A DNA stretch of 37,580 bases, taken from Anaerolineae bacterium. Its GTDB lineage: Bacteria; Chloroflexota; Anaerolineae; 4572-78; J111. Of this stretch, positions 7,729 to 17,138 are shown piece by piece. Where the stretch lies: NCBI GenBank assembly GCA_020433805.1, contig JAGRBZ010000027.1, positions 1-37,580 on the forward strand, read 5' to 3'. Within the stretch, counting starts at the first letter, position 1, and every line of letters begins with the position of its first letter. The notes beneath the pieces are model-generated. The model had not been told where the DNA came from and ran no database searches. It saw nothing but the letters and a program-made list of their open reading frames with translations. The translations under genes were made by a program, and so were the position numbers.

Positions 7729-7740
7729 GTAACAAAAGAA

Positions 7741-7769
7741 ATTATATCTTAAATTGGTGAAAGTAGCAA
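7741..7769 (-). promoter_or_regulatory. Sigma70-type promoter for tRNA-Val
   Basis: On the minus strand, TTGCTA (7769-7764), a 17-bp spacer and TATAAT (7746-7741) lie 12 nt before the tRNA 5' end. Confidence 0.75.
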
Positions 7770-7841
7770 GGGGTGAATGTAAATTCGTAAATTCTGACGA
7801 GTGGTTTGCCCAGTTTGCTGTCGTGGCTAAAATTAGCGCCT

Positions 7842-9563
7842 ATGAAACATACATCCGTGATTGTTGGTCTGGTGGGGTTCTTGACCGTTGTGGGTATGGT
7901 GGTTTTGGGATGGCAGCCTATCCAGACCTTTCTGTTTAATATTACCGGCGAAGAGGCCACGCTCCCCCAAATCTCCGGGGCGATTCAATATGGGCTTACA
8001 CGATTGCAGCCACCGCTCTCTACGGCAGATGATGTTCCGGTGCGCCACGCCGACGTCAATCCGTATGGAGTCAATACGTTTCTGCAAAATGAAGTCGAAC
8101 CGGCCAAACGGGAAAACGCAATGCGGTTGATCTCCGAGGCAGGCATTACCTGGATTAGGCAGGAATTTCCGTGGGAGGACATAGAAATTCACGGCAAGGG
8201 TGACTTTGAGGATCGCCGCCACGAGCCGTATCGCCCGGCCTGGGAGAAATATGATCAGATTGTTGATCTGGCCGAACAATACGACGTCAAGATTATGGCC
8301 CGCCTCAGCAATCCGCCATCCTGGACTCGCGCACTGACCGATACCATCGGCACCTTTGCCCCTCCTGATGATTTGACTGACTACGGCGACTTTGTCGAAG
8401 CCGTGGCGACTCGCTATGAGGGACGCATTGCGGCTTACCAAATTTGGAACGAGCCGAACATTTTTCCTGAGTGGGGCTACAAACCCATCAGCGCCGAAGA
8501 ATACACCGCTCTTCTTAAAGAGGGCTACACACGAATTAAAGCGGTCGACCCCGATGCGATTGTCGTAATGGGCGCACTGGCAGCGACCATCGAACTGGAT
8601 CGCGAGCGGCGCTACGATGCCAACGGCTGGCCGGTTAGCCCCGGCGGTTTGAGCGACGTGCTCTTTCTACAGCAAATGTACGACTCCGGTGCCGCGCCCT
8701 ATTTTGATGTGCTGGCGATGCAAGGCTACGGTCTATGGAGTGGCCCCACCGACCGGCGTATGCAGCCTCGCGTGCTGAACTTCTCCCGCCCTCTCTACAT
8801 CCGTGATGTGATGGTTCGCAATGGTGATGCCCATAAAGCCATTTGGTTAAGCGAATTGAGTTGGAACGCGCTGCCGCCGGAAAGCGGGTTGCCGCCGGTC
8901 TACGGTCAGGTAACACTGGAGCAGCAGGCACGTTATGCCGCTTTAGCCTACGAACGCATGCAGCGCGAATGGCCCTGGCTGGGCGTCGGCTTTTACTGGT
9001 TCTTCAAACAGGCCGATGATCGGGAGCGTGAGACCAATCCCCAATACTATTTCCGCATGGTAGAGCCGGATTTTACGCTGATGCCCGTCTATGAGGCTAT
9101 TAAGTCGCAAGCCAATCAGCCGCCAAGGCTATACAGCGGTTGGCATCAAGCCAACCACTGGGCCGTAACCTACCAGGGTGATTGGCAATCGGTGACTACA
9201 GCCAACGCATTTTTTGAGGATGCGCTCGAATCTAGCCAGTCCGGCGACACGGCTTCTTTTGTATTTGAGGGGCAGTCACTTTCGCTCGCTTTTGCCGGTG
9301 ATAATGGGCGGGTGCGGGTGCAGGTCGATCAGTCAGAGCCGGTCGAAATTGAGACCAAAATCAGTACCATTAGTGTGGCGTCGGGTCTTGGGGAAGAAAC
9401 ACATACAGTGACTATCGAGGTGATAGAAGCGCCGGTACTGCTCGACGGCATCATTGTCGAGGGTGGCAGTGGGTTTGGTTGGAGCCGGGCCGGTGGTGTG
9501 GCCATGGGTGTAATCGTGATAGGGGGGGTATGGCTGTTTTGGCGGCAGCAGCGCAGCGACTGA
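7842..9563 (+). CDS. Membrane-anchored clan GH-A glycoside hydrolase
   Basis: The ATG at 7842 gives 573 residues. An in-frame TTG at 7806 is less likely because the protein from MKHTSVIVGLVGFLTVVG starts directly with a membrane segment. The (beta/alpha)8 body has IRQEFPWEDIE, the acid/base Glu in IWNEPN (E204) and the likely nucleophile in WLSELSWN (E338), separated as in clan GH-A (GH39/GH5-like). A beta-rich domain follows (about 430-545) and a C-terminal hydrophobic segment (MGVIVIGGVWLF) ends in basic residues. The enzyme is probably held on the outer face of the membrane to trim glycans or glycoproteins. The exact GH family and substrate are unresolved. Its 3' end overlaps the next gene by 34 bp, indicating coupling. 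Confidence 0.82.
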   Translation: MKHTSVIVGLVGFLTVVGMVVLGWQPIQTFLFNITGEEATLPQISGAIQYGLTRLQPPLSTADDVPVRHADVNPYGVNTFLQNEVEPAKRENAMRLISEAGITWIRQEFPWEDIEIHGKGDFEDRRHEPYRPAWEKYDQIVDLAEQYDVKIMARLSNPPSWTRALTDTIGTFAPPDDLTDYGDFVEAVATRYEGRIAAYQIWNEPNIFPEWGYKPISAEEYTALLKEGYTRIKAVDPDAIVVMGALAATIELDRERRYDANGWPVSPGGLSDVLFLQQMYDSGAAPYFDVLAMQGYGLWSGPTDRRMQPRVLNFSRPLYIRDVMVRNGDAHKAIWLSELSWNALPPESGLPPVYGQVTLEQQARYAALAYERMQREWPWLGVGFYWFFKQADDRERETNPQYYFRMVEPDFTLMPVYEAIKSQANQPPRLYSGWHQANHWAVTYQGDWQSVTTANAFFEDALESSQSGDTASFVFEGQSLSLAFAGDNGRVRVQVDQSEPVEIETKISTISVASGLGEETHTVTIEVIEAPVLLDGIIVEGGSGFGWSRAGGVAMGVIVIGGVWLFWRQQRSD

Positions 9564-11887
9564 GCCGCCTGACGTTCCCGTTCGTCTTGCTCATTGCAGC
9601 GTTTGTTCGATTTTTCAACCTGTCCGGTCAGTCGTTGTGGTCGGATGAAGGCAATAGCGTCGCGCTGGCCCGGCGTGGTCTTGTCGAGATAGCTCAACGT
9701 ACGGCTTTCGATATTCATCCACCGCTGTATTATTGGCTGCTCAAGTTGTGGATCGGTCTATGGGGCGACAGCGAAGTTGGTCTACGCTCATTTTCGGCGG
9801 TGCTGGGTGTTCTCTGTGTTTACCTGATTGGGTGGTTGGGGATTCGTCTTTTTGGCCGGCGCGTTGGACTGCTGGCGGCGCTGCTGGCGGCGCTTTCCCC
9901 GTTTCAGGTTTACTATTCCCAAGAAGCGCGTATGTATATGCTGCTGACGCTGCTCGGTACATTGACAATTGTATGGGCTGTGTTGATCGCCGAGCAGCCG
10001 GCTAATCTTTGGTTCAAACTGGGTTACATCGTGACCGTAACAGCCGGGCTATATACGCACTACGCCTATCCGGTAGTATGGGCCGCAGCGGCGATAGCGG
10101 TGGGGTATCAATTGGTAGCTCTTCGCTCCCGGTTATCGGTTATCGGTGGGTGGATTTTTGTTCAATTTATTCCGCTTCTTTTTTATTTGCCGTGGCTGCC
10201 CACGGCATGGCGACAGGTGACCACGTGGCCCTCGGAGCCACAGGTTAGCGCTTGGACAACTGCGCTTCAGACCGTCGCCAATACGCTGTTGTTAGGACTG
10301 TCGTGGCCCTATGCGATGGACTGGTGGCCGGTTATAGCGCTGGTTGTGACGCTAGCTCTTTTTTTGTTTCATCAATTCGGGTCAAAATCATCTTTTAGTC
10401 AAGCTGTTGAGACTCGGAATAAGTTGAATTTTGTGGCTATCCTGCTCTTGCTGTGGTTTTTTGGCCCGGTTCTATTGACGCTCGTTGTGTTTAGTCCGGC
10501 GTTTCTCAAATTTTTGTTGGTCGCTGCACCGGCGTTGTCACTGCTGCTGGCCGTAGCCATCGTTCAATTGGCTCGAATTCTACAGCCGCGCTGGCTGGGG
10601 GTGCTGACCGGAAGTTTGATGCTGGCCGGATTAGTTTCGGTCTCGCTGCTGTCACTTTTTCATTACTATACGGATGATGCCTTTGCCCGTGACAATTATC
10701 GCGGTATAGTGCAGTTCATTCAATCAGTAGGCAAGGCTGATGATGCGGTTATCCTCAACGCGGAAGGGCAGCAAGACGTATTTGGCTACTATTTCGAACA
10801 AGAACCGTCGTCGCAGATGCCGGTCTACCCGCTGCCGCAGCGACGCCCTCTGGATGAAGCCGCCACCTTGACCGCCCTTGAACAGATTGCCGCCGAAGCT
10901 AATAAAATCTACGCAGTCTATTGGGCCACCCAGCAAGCCGACCCGGAAGCCGTTATCGAAGGTTGGCTTGACAATCGACTCTTTAAAGCCACAGACCAGT
11001 GGTTTGGCAATGTTCGGCTGGTCAGCTATGCAAGTGCAGCCCCAGATTTGCCGTATGAGGCTGTCGATTATCGATGGGAAAATGGTATCCGGTTAACCGG
11101 CTTGGCGCTGTCGAATGCTCCTATTGTGCCTGGGGATATTATACAGGTTGGTTTGCAGTGGCAGACCGAGTCGGTCCTCGATGCGAATTATACCGTTTTT
11201 TTACAGGTTTTGGATGCCAATAACCATCTGGTTGGTCAGCGTGATGCCTGGCCGTTGACGCCGACGCCAATGTGGCCGGTCGATGAATTAGTGCCGGACG
11301 GCCACGGCATTTATATCGAGCCGGGGACGCCGCCGGGAACGCATCGACTAATTATGGGGCTGTATCACAGTGAAACCGGGCAGCGACTGCGATTGGGCGG
11401 TAATGATGCGGCTCAGGATTTTGTTGTTCTGGGTGATGTAGCGGTTGGACGTTCAAATGTGCCGCTGCCGGCGGGAGCATTCACTATCCAGCAACGTGTG
11501 GATATTACGCAACACGGGATGCGGCTGGTGGGTTATGATCTTTACAAGCTAGGCTATCGCTCAACACCGGAGACACCTCTGCGGTCAGGAGAGCCGCTCC
11601 AGTTGGTCGTCTATTGGTCGCTGGCAGCGTCAAATTCTCCAGTTCAAGATGAACTTCACATCGAGGTTATCGATAATCTAGGGCAAAGCATCGGCGAGCC
11701 GCTTGTGCGTCCTCTGGCCGGCGTTGACTATCCGGCGGCGCAATGGCAGCCGGGCGAAATCGTGCGGGCACAGTACAGCTTTCCGCTGGCGGTCGAACCG
11801 GGGAGTTATCGGCTAAGGCTGTCGGTACCGGGGCAAGATGGGGAACCGCCGTTTGAAACGACTACACAGTCGTTTCGAGTAGAGTAA
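9530..11887 (+). CDS. GT39-family (PMT/ArnT-like) membrane glycosyltransferase
   Basis: Start taken at ATG 9530 (MAVLAAAAQRLSRLTF), overlapping the hydrolase gene, giving 785 residues. A TTG at 9479 is in frame but would add a non-membrane leader. The N-terminal half is multi-pass with LWSDEGNS (acidic DE of GT39 catalysis, about residues 36-43), HPPLYYWLLKL and SQEARMYM in the first loops. These enzymes transfer a sugar from a polyprenyl-phosphate donor to proteins or lipids on the outer face. After about residue 400 comes a long extracytoplasmic part with two beta-sandwich-like repeats (RLTGLALSN and MRLVGYDLY, each followed by a GxxxxxxL-W pattern). Acceptor unknown. Confidence 0.88.
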   Translation: MAVLAAAAQRLSRLTFPFVLLIAAFVRFFNLSGQSLWSDEGNSVALARRGLVEIAQRTAFDIHPPLYYWLLKLWIGLWGDSEVGLRSFSAVLGVLCVYLIGWLGIRLFGRRVGLLAALLAALSPFQVYYSQEARMYMLLTLLGTLTIVWAVLIAEQPANLWFKLGYIVTVTAGLYTHYAYPVVWAAAAIAVGYQLVALRSRLSVIGGWIFVQFIPLLFYLPWLPTAWRQVTTWPSEPQVSAWTTALQTVANTLLLGLSWPYAMDWWPVIALVVTLALFLFHQFGSKSSFSQAVETRNKLNFVAILLLLWFFGPVLLTLVVFSPAFLKFLLVAAPALSLLLAVAIVQLARILQPRWLGVLTGSLMLAGLVSVSLLSLFHYYTDDAFARDNYRGIVQFIQSVGKADDAVILNAEGQQDVFGYYFEQEPSSQMPVYPLPQRRPLDEAATLTALEQIAAEANKIYAVYWATQQADPEAVIEGWLDNRLFKATDQWFGNVRLVSYASAAPDLPYEAVDYRWENGIRLTGLALSNAPIVPGDIIQVGLQWQTESVLDANYTVFLQVLDANNHLVGQRDAWPLTPTPMWPVDELVPDGHGIYIEPGTPPGTHRLIMGLYHSETGQRLRLGGNDAAQDFVVLGDVAVGRSNVPLPAGAFTIQQRVDITQHGMRLVGYDLYKLGYRSTPETPLRSGEPLQLVVYWSLAASNSPVQDELHIEVIDNLGQSIGEPLVRPLAGVDYPAAQWQPGEIVRAQYSFPLAVEPGSYRLRLSVPGQDGEPPFETTTQSFRVE

Positions 11888-11953
11888 GAGCAGTAGTTTG
11901 GTTGCTGGAGATGAGATAATAGAACGCTCCGGACGTAGCGCATGGTCGCAGAT

Positions 11954-12493
11954 TTAAGGAGAGGGAGCCTCGACGACCGGCACATTTTTGGTGTAGTCGG
12001 CTTGCACAACGGTGTTGGCAACCCAGCCGGTGCTGCTGCCGGTGATGTCTATTTGCCACCAGGTGGCATCGGCATTACGGCCTACGATAGGCATTTCGGT
12101 GTTTGGATTGAGGGTGCCGATGATCGGATATTCGGAGCCGGGGCCGGAGCGAATGTTAACGGAACCCGGTGATGTCAAGTAAGCATTGCCCGCTTCGGAA
12201 CCGCTTTCAAGTCCGGCTTGGATGACGCTGTCGCCTATCGTAGTTCCTTCGCCGGCGTTAGACTCGGGAGCAATAACACGCGTTGGCGTGGGCGATGGTT
12301 CCGGCGTAATCGGCTCGGGGGTGGGAACAACAATAATGGGTTCAGCCAGGGCCGGGGTGAATGTGGGTACAGGCGTAGGCTTAGACCGTCGACCAGAGAA
12401 ACTGGTTTCGGTTAAGAACGTAAACAGCGTTGCAAAAATAAGATAGTTAACGAGAACTAAAACAATTGCCAGGCTCCAATATCGGGGTTTCAT
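11954..12493 (-). CDS. Secreted or membrane-anchored bacterial SH3-domain protein
   Basis: The start is placed at Met3 of the longer frame (ATG 12493) because TTAGGAAG is about 8 nt upstream of it but only 2 nt from ATG 12499. The protein begins MKPRYWSLAIVLVLVNYLIF, a signal-anchor, then has a Pro/Thr linker (PTPVPTFTP, PTPEPITPEPSPTPT), then an SH3b domain at about residues 110-165 (VNIRSGPGSEYPIIGTL, WWQIDI, GWVANT). SH3b domains bind cell-wall peptides or act as adaptors. It reads towards the GT39 gene and diverges from the GT2 gene. Confidence 0.87.
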   Translation of the reverse strand: MKPRYWSLAIVLVLVNYLIFATLFTFLTETSFSGRRSKPTPVPTFTPALAEPIIVVPTPEPITPEPSPTPTRVIAPESNAGEGTTIGDSVIQAGLESGSEAGNAYLTSPGSVNIRSGPGSEYPIIGTLNPNTEMPIVGRNADATWWQIDITGSSTGWVANTVVQADYTKNVPVVEAPSP

Positions 12494-12539
12494 CGACATC
12501 TTCCTAACTTAATGGTACAGGCCTGTTAAATCTGGACTT

Positions 12540-12569
12540 ATTATACCACAACTGTTATGATTATGACAA
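12540..12569 (-). promoter_or_regulatory. Sigma70-type promoter of the SH3b gene
   Basis: TTGTCA (12569-12564), 18-bp spacer, TATAAT (12545-12540) on the minus strand, about 47 bp before the chosen ATG. Confidence 0.7.
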
Positions 12570-12594
12570 CTTAATTTTACATAAAGACACAAAT

Positions 12595-13599
12595 ATGGTG
12601 AACGTATCTCTAATTTGCACGGTTCTAAATGAAGGGCCAGCGCTTGAAAAATTACTCAACTCACTTGTCGAGCAGAGTCGACAGCCAGATGAAATTATTG
12701 TGGTCGACGGTGGCTCGACCGACGATACGGTGGCGGTCTTGCATCAGTATGCCGAACGCCATCAACTGCCGTTGCGGGTGATTGTTTCCCCGAATGCCAA
12801 TATCAGCCGGGGGCGTAATATCGCCATCGAGGCTGCGGCGGGACCGGTAATCGCCAGTACCGATGCCGGGGTCAGGCTCGATCCGCAGTGGCTTGAAAAG
12901 TTGATTGCGCCTTTCGAGAAAGCCTCGCCTCCGTCTGTTGTATCCGGCTTTTTTGTGCCCGATCCGCAATCAACGTTTGAAGTTGCTATGGGCGCTACCG
13001 TGCTGCCTCTGGTAAGCGACATCAAGCCCGACACATTTTTGCCCAGTAGCCGCTCGATCGCGTTTTTAAAATCGTGCTGGGCGGCAGCGGAGGGCTATCC
13101 GGAGTGGTTGGATTACTGCGAGGATTTGATTTTTGACTTCCGGTTACGCGATATGTGCGGGCCTTTTATTTTTGAGCCGGAAGCGTTGGTCTATTTCAGG
13201 CCGCGCAGTAGCTTAGAAGCATTCTTTAAGCAGTATTATCGGTATTCGCGTGGGGATGGGAAGTCGGATCTGTGGCGTAAACGGCACGCTATTCGCTACA
13301 CTACGTATCTGGTAGCCTTGCCTGCCTTAATAATGTTGGGGTTAAGGGCATCGCGGTGGTGGTGGTTTATAGGTGGTGTGGTTGGGTTTGTAGGGATGTT
13401 TGGGACTCCTTATCGACGATTGCGTTTAGGGTGGACTCGGCTCTCATTTGCAGAGAAGGCACTCGCGGCGTTTTGGGTGCCTGTCATCAGGATAACGGGT
13501 GATATTGCAAAAATGATAGGCTATCCGATTGGTTGGAAATGGCGACTGAAAAGAATATCGAGCCAACCTCACCTGCGATGGCGATCCAAGATGCGTTAG
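12595..13599 (+). CDS. Family 2 glycosyltransferase with C-terminal membrane segments
   Basis: A 334-residue GT-A protein: SLICTVLNEG at the start, EIIVVDGGSTDDT (nucleotide-binding strand), ISRGRNIAIEAAAG and the metal-site STDAG (acidic DxD-like). EDLIFDFRLR holds the probable catalytic acidic residues. Two hydrophobic stretches (YLVALPALIMLGL and WWWFIGGVVGFVGMF) near residues 240-275 suggest membrane attachment. The donor and acceptor sugars cannot be told. It is transcribed away from the SH3b gene. No good Shine-Dalgarno precedes ATG 12595. Confidence 0.9.
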   Translation: MVNVSLICTVLNEGPALEKLLNSLVEQSRQPDEIIVVDGGSTDDTVAVLHQYAERHQLPLRVIVSPNANISRGRNIAIEAAAGPVIASTDAGVRLDPQWLEKLIAPFEKASPPSVVSGFFVPDPQSTFEVAMGATVLPLVSDIKPDTFLPSSRSIAFLKSCWAAAEGYPEWLDYCEDLIFDFRLRDMCGPFIFEPEALVYFRPRSSLEAFFKQYYRYSRGDGKSDLWRKRHAIRYTTYLVALPALIMLGLRASRWWWFIGGVVGFVGMFGTPYRRLRLGWTRLSFAEKALAAFWVPVIRITGDIAKMIGYPIGWKWRLKRISSQPHLRWRSKMR

Positions 13600-13606
13600 G
13601 GTAACG

Positions 13607-13625
13607 GTAGGCTAGCGTAGCCTAC
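13607..13625. terminator. Short hairpin after the GT2 gene
   Basis: GTAGGCTA (13607-13614), loop GCG, TAGCCTAC (13618-13625), starting 8 bp after the GT2 stop. No T tract follows, so termination is uncertain. Confidence 0.35.
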
Positions 13626-13700
13626 TATATGTAACGAAACTGTAACCGTTTTCGTTTGGATTTATGTTATGATAGGTATTAAAAGCGTAGCATGTACCTC

Positions 13701-13729
13701 TTGGCTTTAATATCCAAGTAGGGTATAAT
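13701..13729 (+). promoter_or_regulatory. Sigma70-type promoter of the TPR kinase gene
   Basis: TTGGCT (13701-13706), 17-bp spacer, perfect TATAAT (13724-13729). The leader to the TTG start is about 95 nt. Confidence 0.6.
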
Positions 13730-13829
13730 CAGACAGATGCTTTTGCTCTTCTGTCACGCATAATTCAAGGTCAACGGTGATAGTTTTTCTAGGTCAATCC
13801 CATCCCAATGTTTAGTACAGGAGCAACTC

Positions 13830-16538
13830 TTGATTGGCAGTGTTCTCGGCAACCGCTATCGAATTCTACGGGAAATTGGGGCTGGTGGCATGGCCAAAGT
13901 TTATTTGGCCGAAGACATCAGCGGCAACGAGTTGGTTGCTGTTAAAGTTTTATATCCGCAGTTTAGCCAAGATATATCTTTTATTCAGCGCTTTAATCGC
14001 GAAGCAAAATTAGCAAGCACTTTAACCGATTCTCATATTGTCCGCGTCTTAGATTATGGGGCCGACCGTGATCTGCAATATTTGGTCATGGAATATGTTG
14101 AGGGTAGAGATCTCAACAGCGCGCTCAAAGAAAAAGGACCGTTTGAGTGGAAGTACGCGCTTGAAATTTTGGATCAATTAGCGACGGCGCTCGAACACGC
14201 TCACGTGCATGGCGTTGTTCACCGCGACATTAAGCCTCAGAATTTAATGTTGAATGATAGCGGTTTGCTTAAAGTTTTGGACTTTGGCATTGCGCGTATT
14301 CCTACCTTGCCCTCACTTACCCAGTCGGGTTTCATCGGCAGCCCCTATTACGCTTCGCCCGAACAGGCTATGGGTGAAGAAGTTGATATACGTTCCGACA
14401 TCTACTCGGCTGGTATTGTGCTCTATGAAATGCTCAGTGGGCGTATCCCCTTCGACGCCAAAAGTCCCTGGTCGATAATCAGTCAACATATTACCAGCGA
14501 TCCACCCCCAATTGAAATACCGGGGCGAGAAATCCCTAAGAATATTGAAGATCTGTTGAAACGCACGCTGGCCAAGCGGCCCGACGAACGTTTTCAAACA
14601 CCGACAGAATTGCGTCAGGGAATTGCTGCTGTATTTGCCGGCCAGCCTGTTGCGGAGGATACGCAGGATCTTTCTGTCGCCGGCTTGACGGATAAAACCT
14701 CTATTGTCGCCAGTTTGAACCAACGCGCCACTGAAGCAATTGAAGCTAAAGAATGGGCCAGGGCCGTCGATTTGCTGCGTCAGGCGGTGAAACTGGATCC
14801 GGAAAATCAAGAGGTTGCCAAGAAACTCGGCGAGATAGAGGCTGAGGCCCAAGTCGACTCTCTCTATCGATCCGGTATGCGGGCTTTAGAAAACAACCGC
14901 TGGGAAGAGGCGATCAATCATTTTAATGTTGTTGTTGAACTAAAGCCACAGTATCGCGATATTGAACAGCAGTTATCGAAGGCGCATGAGGCGCTGAAGT
15001 CTGAGAATAGGCGTAAATTTGTTGATACCCGGTATCAGGAAGGTTTAGCTCATTTTGAAAATGAGCGTTGGGCCAGTGCTGTCGATGCATTTTCTGAGGT
15101 TCAACAGTTGGCTCCAGGGTATGAGCAGGTTGAACGGCTTTTGCAAGAAGCACAGGAGTTAAGTAACCCTAGCCTTGCCTCTAAAGTAAAGCGCACGGTA
15201 ACCAACCTCGATGTCGAGTCGGCGTGGCGTTGGGCGTTGGTCATGGCGGGTGTTATCGCCATTATTTTCTTATTTTTTCTCGCCTTTGGTAACAATAATC
15301 AAGCATCTGGTAATGATAGTGCCAGGGAACAGTTGAAATCGCTTTATGAGGAAGTTCAAGTTGCGCTTGAAAATAACCAAACCACTATCGCTCTGGACAA
15401 ATTGGATGAGATTTTGGAAGAAGATCCCGATTATGCCGATGCTGCCGATATACGACGAGAGCTTTTAGCTACGCCTACAGCACCTCCTTTAGCCAGCGCA
15501 ACCGCTCAAAATGAGCAGTTGACACAGTTGGTTGACGAAGCCCAGTTGGCCATCGAGCTTGAAGAATGGGATGAGGCGATCGGCAAACTGAAGGTCGTTC
15601 GTACCCGAGACAATGAGCACCAAAGAGCGTTGGTTACGACACTCACTTGCGATGCTTACGTGGGGCGGGGTTTGGCCAGCTTGGCCCGTATCGATGCCGA
15701 AGTAACGGAAAAATCGCTGGTTAATAGTGCTCTTTCTGATTTTGAGGCCGGGGTTTCTACCTGTCCACGGCGTACTGATCTAGCCGATCAAGCTGCCCGA
15801 GCAACAGCCTATCTTGAAGCGCTTGATACGCCCACCAGCGATTATGAAGTGCTCATTTCTATGCTTAACCCTATTGTTGGGGCTAATCCTGACTATGCCG
15901 ACGGTAACGCTAAATTGATGCTTTATAATGCTTATCTAAACAGAGGTTTAGAACGACAGGCAAAGCCTGACTTGATCGCTGCTGCCTTAGGGGATTACGA
16001 GGCGGCATTGGCACTTAATATTGATGATCCCAGCGAAGCCCAACGGCAGCGAGCGGAGTTGTTATTGACTTTTAGCCAGCAGCCAATTCTTTCCGTTACC
16101 GTTGAACCAGGCACACCAGAAGCCGGTGCCGATACACCTACCGCAGAAACTCCTGTTTTAGAAACACCGCAATCAATCCCGAGTAGCGGTATAAAATATA
16201 ATGCTCCTCAACTGATCGGGCCTCCAGACGATAGCATCTTTGCCGGCACTTTTGCTCAGGTGTTTTTAGAGTGGGAGGCTGCCCCCTTAGCGTCCGATGA
16301 ATACTACGATTTAACAATTATGCATCTTTTTGCCGAGGAACCGCAATACACGGGAAGTCGCCGAACGAATGATGCACGGGTACAACTCAATGCCGATATT
16401 GGTATTGGACAGGCAGGCAACGATCGCTTTTACTGGTGGGTTACCATCCGAAAAGAGAATACTGCGCCGTCAGCGGGGGCTTTAGATATGGCGGTTAGTC
16501 CCCGGAGTGAGACAAAAACGTTTATTTGGAGTCCGTAA
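13830..16538 (+). CDS. Membrane Ser/Thr protein kinase with TPRs on both sides of the membrane
   Basis: The gene starts at TTG 13830, set by AGGAG 7 nt upstream and by the fit to the usual N-terminus (GNRYRILREIGAGGMAKVY). The 902-residue protein has a complete kinase domain (about 7-275): GAGGMAKVY, VAVK (K39), HRDIKPQN (H131-D133), DFG (D151), SPEQAMG. Cytoplasmic TPR-like repeats follow (about 295-440: ALENNRWEEAINHF, HFENERWASAVDAF). One membrane segment (about 466-487, VMAGVIAIIFLFFLAF) leads to more TPR-like repeats outside, then a Pro/Thr linker and a C-terminal beta domain ending FIWSP. It probably senses an envelope signal. It heads a cluster with a coiled-coil and two Roadblock genes, though the next gene has its own promoter. 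Confidence 0.92.
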   Translation: MIGSVLGNRYRILREIGAGGMAKVYLAEDISGNELVAVKVLYPQFSQDISFIQRFNREAKLASTLTDSHIVRVLDYGADRDLQYLVMEYVEGRDLNSALKEKGPFEWKYALEILDQLATALEHAHVHGVVHRDIKPQNLMLNDSGLLKVLDFGIARIPTLPSLTQSGFIGSPYYASPEQAMGEEVDIRSDIYSAGIVLYEMLSGRIPFDAKSPWSIISQHITSDPPPIEIPGREIPKNIEDLLKRTLAKRPDERFQTPTELRQGIAAVFAGQPVAEDTQDLSVAGLTDKTSIVASLNQRATEAIEAKEWARAVDLLRQAVKLDPENQEVAKKLGEIEAEAQVDSLYRSGMRALENNRWEEAINHFNVVVELKPQYRDIEQQLSKAHEALKSENRRKFVDTRYQEGLAHFENERWASAVDAFSEVQQLAPGYEQVERLLQEAQELSNPSLASKVKRTVTNLDVESAWRWALVMAGVIAIIFLFFLAFGNNNQASGNDSAREQLKSLYEEVQVALENNQTTIALDKLDEILEEDPDYADAADIRRELLATPTAPPLASATAQNEQLTQLVDEAQLAIELEEWDEAIGKLKVVRTRDNEHQRALVTTLTCDAYVGRGLASLARIDAEVTEKSLVNSALSDFEAGVSTCPRRTDLADQAARATAYLEALDTPTSDYEVLISMLNPIVGANPDYADGNAKLMLYNAYLNRGLERQAKPDLIAAALGDYEAALALNIDDPSEAQRQRAELLLTFSQQPILSVTVEPGTPEAGADTPTAETPVLETPQSIPSSGIKYNAPQLIGPPDDSIFAGTFAQVFLEWEAAPLASDEYYDLTIMHLFAEEPQYTGSRRTNDARVQLNADIGIGQAGNDRFYWWVTIRKENTAPSAGALDMAVSPRSETKTFIWSP

Positions 16539-16587
16539 TTATAATGACGCGTTGGCTGTGGTCTTTAGATATGCATCTAAGAACTTG

Positions 16588-16616
16588 TTGCCCTCTGCTC
16601 ATCTATCGGATATAAT
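16588..16616 (+). promoter_or_regulatory. Sigma70-type promoter of the coiled-coil/Roadblock genes
   Basis: TTGCCC (16588-16593), 17-bp spacer, TATAAT (16611-16616), about 140 bp upstream of the small coiled-coil gene. Confidence 0.6.
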
Positions 16617-16754
16617 AAACTTGTCGGGTCACACCTCACGTCCGTTCCATCATGATGTTAGATTGAATATTTTACCTTTATAAATCATTGTTTTTGGACC
16701 GCCCAATCTTGGCTGTTGTGGTTGAATTGCCCTTTGGAGAAATAAATAGAAGCT

Positions 16755-17051
16755 ATGGGTCAAAATTTTAGAAAAAAATTGGACAGCCATCTCAATAACG
16801 CTTCATTAACCGACGACTCTGTTTTTGTTAATCAAGATAATCAAACTAAACAAGATAAGATTATTGTGTTGTCAGCCGCTGAATATGAAAAATTTCAAGC
16901 TGAAAACGAAGCACGTATGAAGAAGTTGAAACAAGAGCTGGATGGCATTTTAGATCTAGTTCGAAGTTACACCCAACAGCGAACCTTAGAAGATGTCGAG
17001 GCCCGCCTCGTCGCCCTTCGAAAAAAAATTGAGCAAGAGATGAAAGAATAA
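16755..17051 (+). CDS. Small coiled-coil protein of unknown function
   Basis: A 98-residue, highly charged protein. The N-terminal third is polar (NQDNQTKQDKI). Residues about 38-98 form heptad-like helices (AAEYEKFQAENEARMKKLKQ, then RTLEDVEARLVALRKKIEQE), suggesting a coiled coil. The ATG at 16755 is preceded by GGAGAAATAAATAGAAGCT, with GGAG rather far from the start. I do not recognise a family. Its position between a Ser/Thr kinase and two Roadblock proteins suggests an adaptor in the same pathway (inference). Confidence 0.7.
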   Translation: MGQNFRKKLDSHLNNASLTDDSVFVNQDNQTKQDKIIVLSAAEYEKFQAENEARMKKLKQELDGILDLVRSYTQQRTLEDVEARLVALRKKIEQEMKE

Positions 17052-17138
17052 ATCTCACCCTTTATGTCTCAATAAACCGGATGACCGTCGCTCACAAACG
17101 GATTACCATCTTTGTAACAACAAAGGTTTTAAATATTA

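Noticed and set aside
7833..8441. 202-codon minus-strand frame
   Set aside because: It lies antisense within the glycoside hydrolase gene, whose motifs are clear.
14313..14852. 179-codon minus-strand frame
   Set aside because: It is antisense to the kinase domain of the TPR kinase and has no family resemblance.
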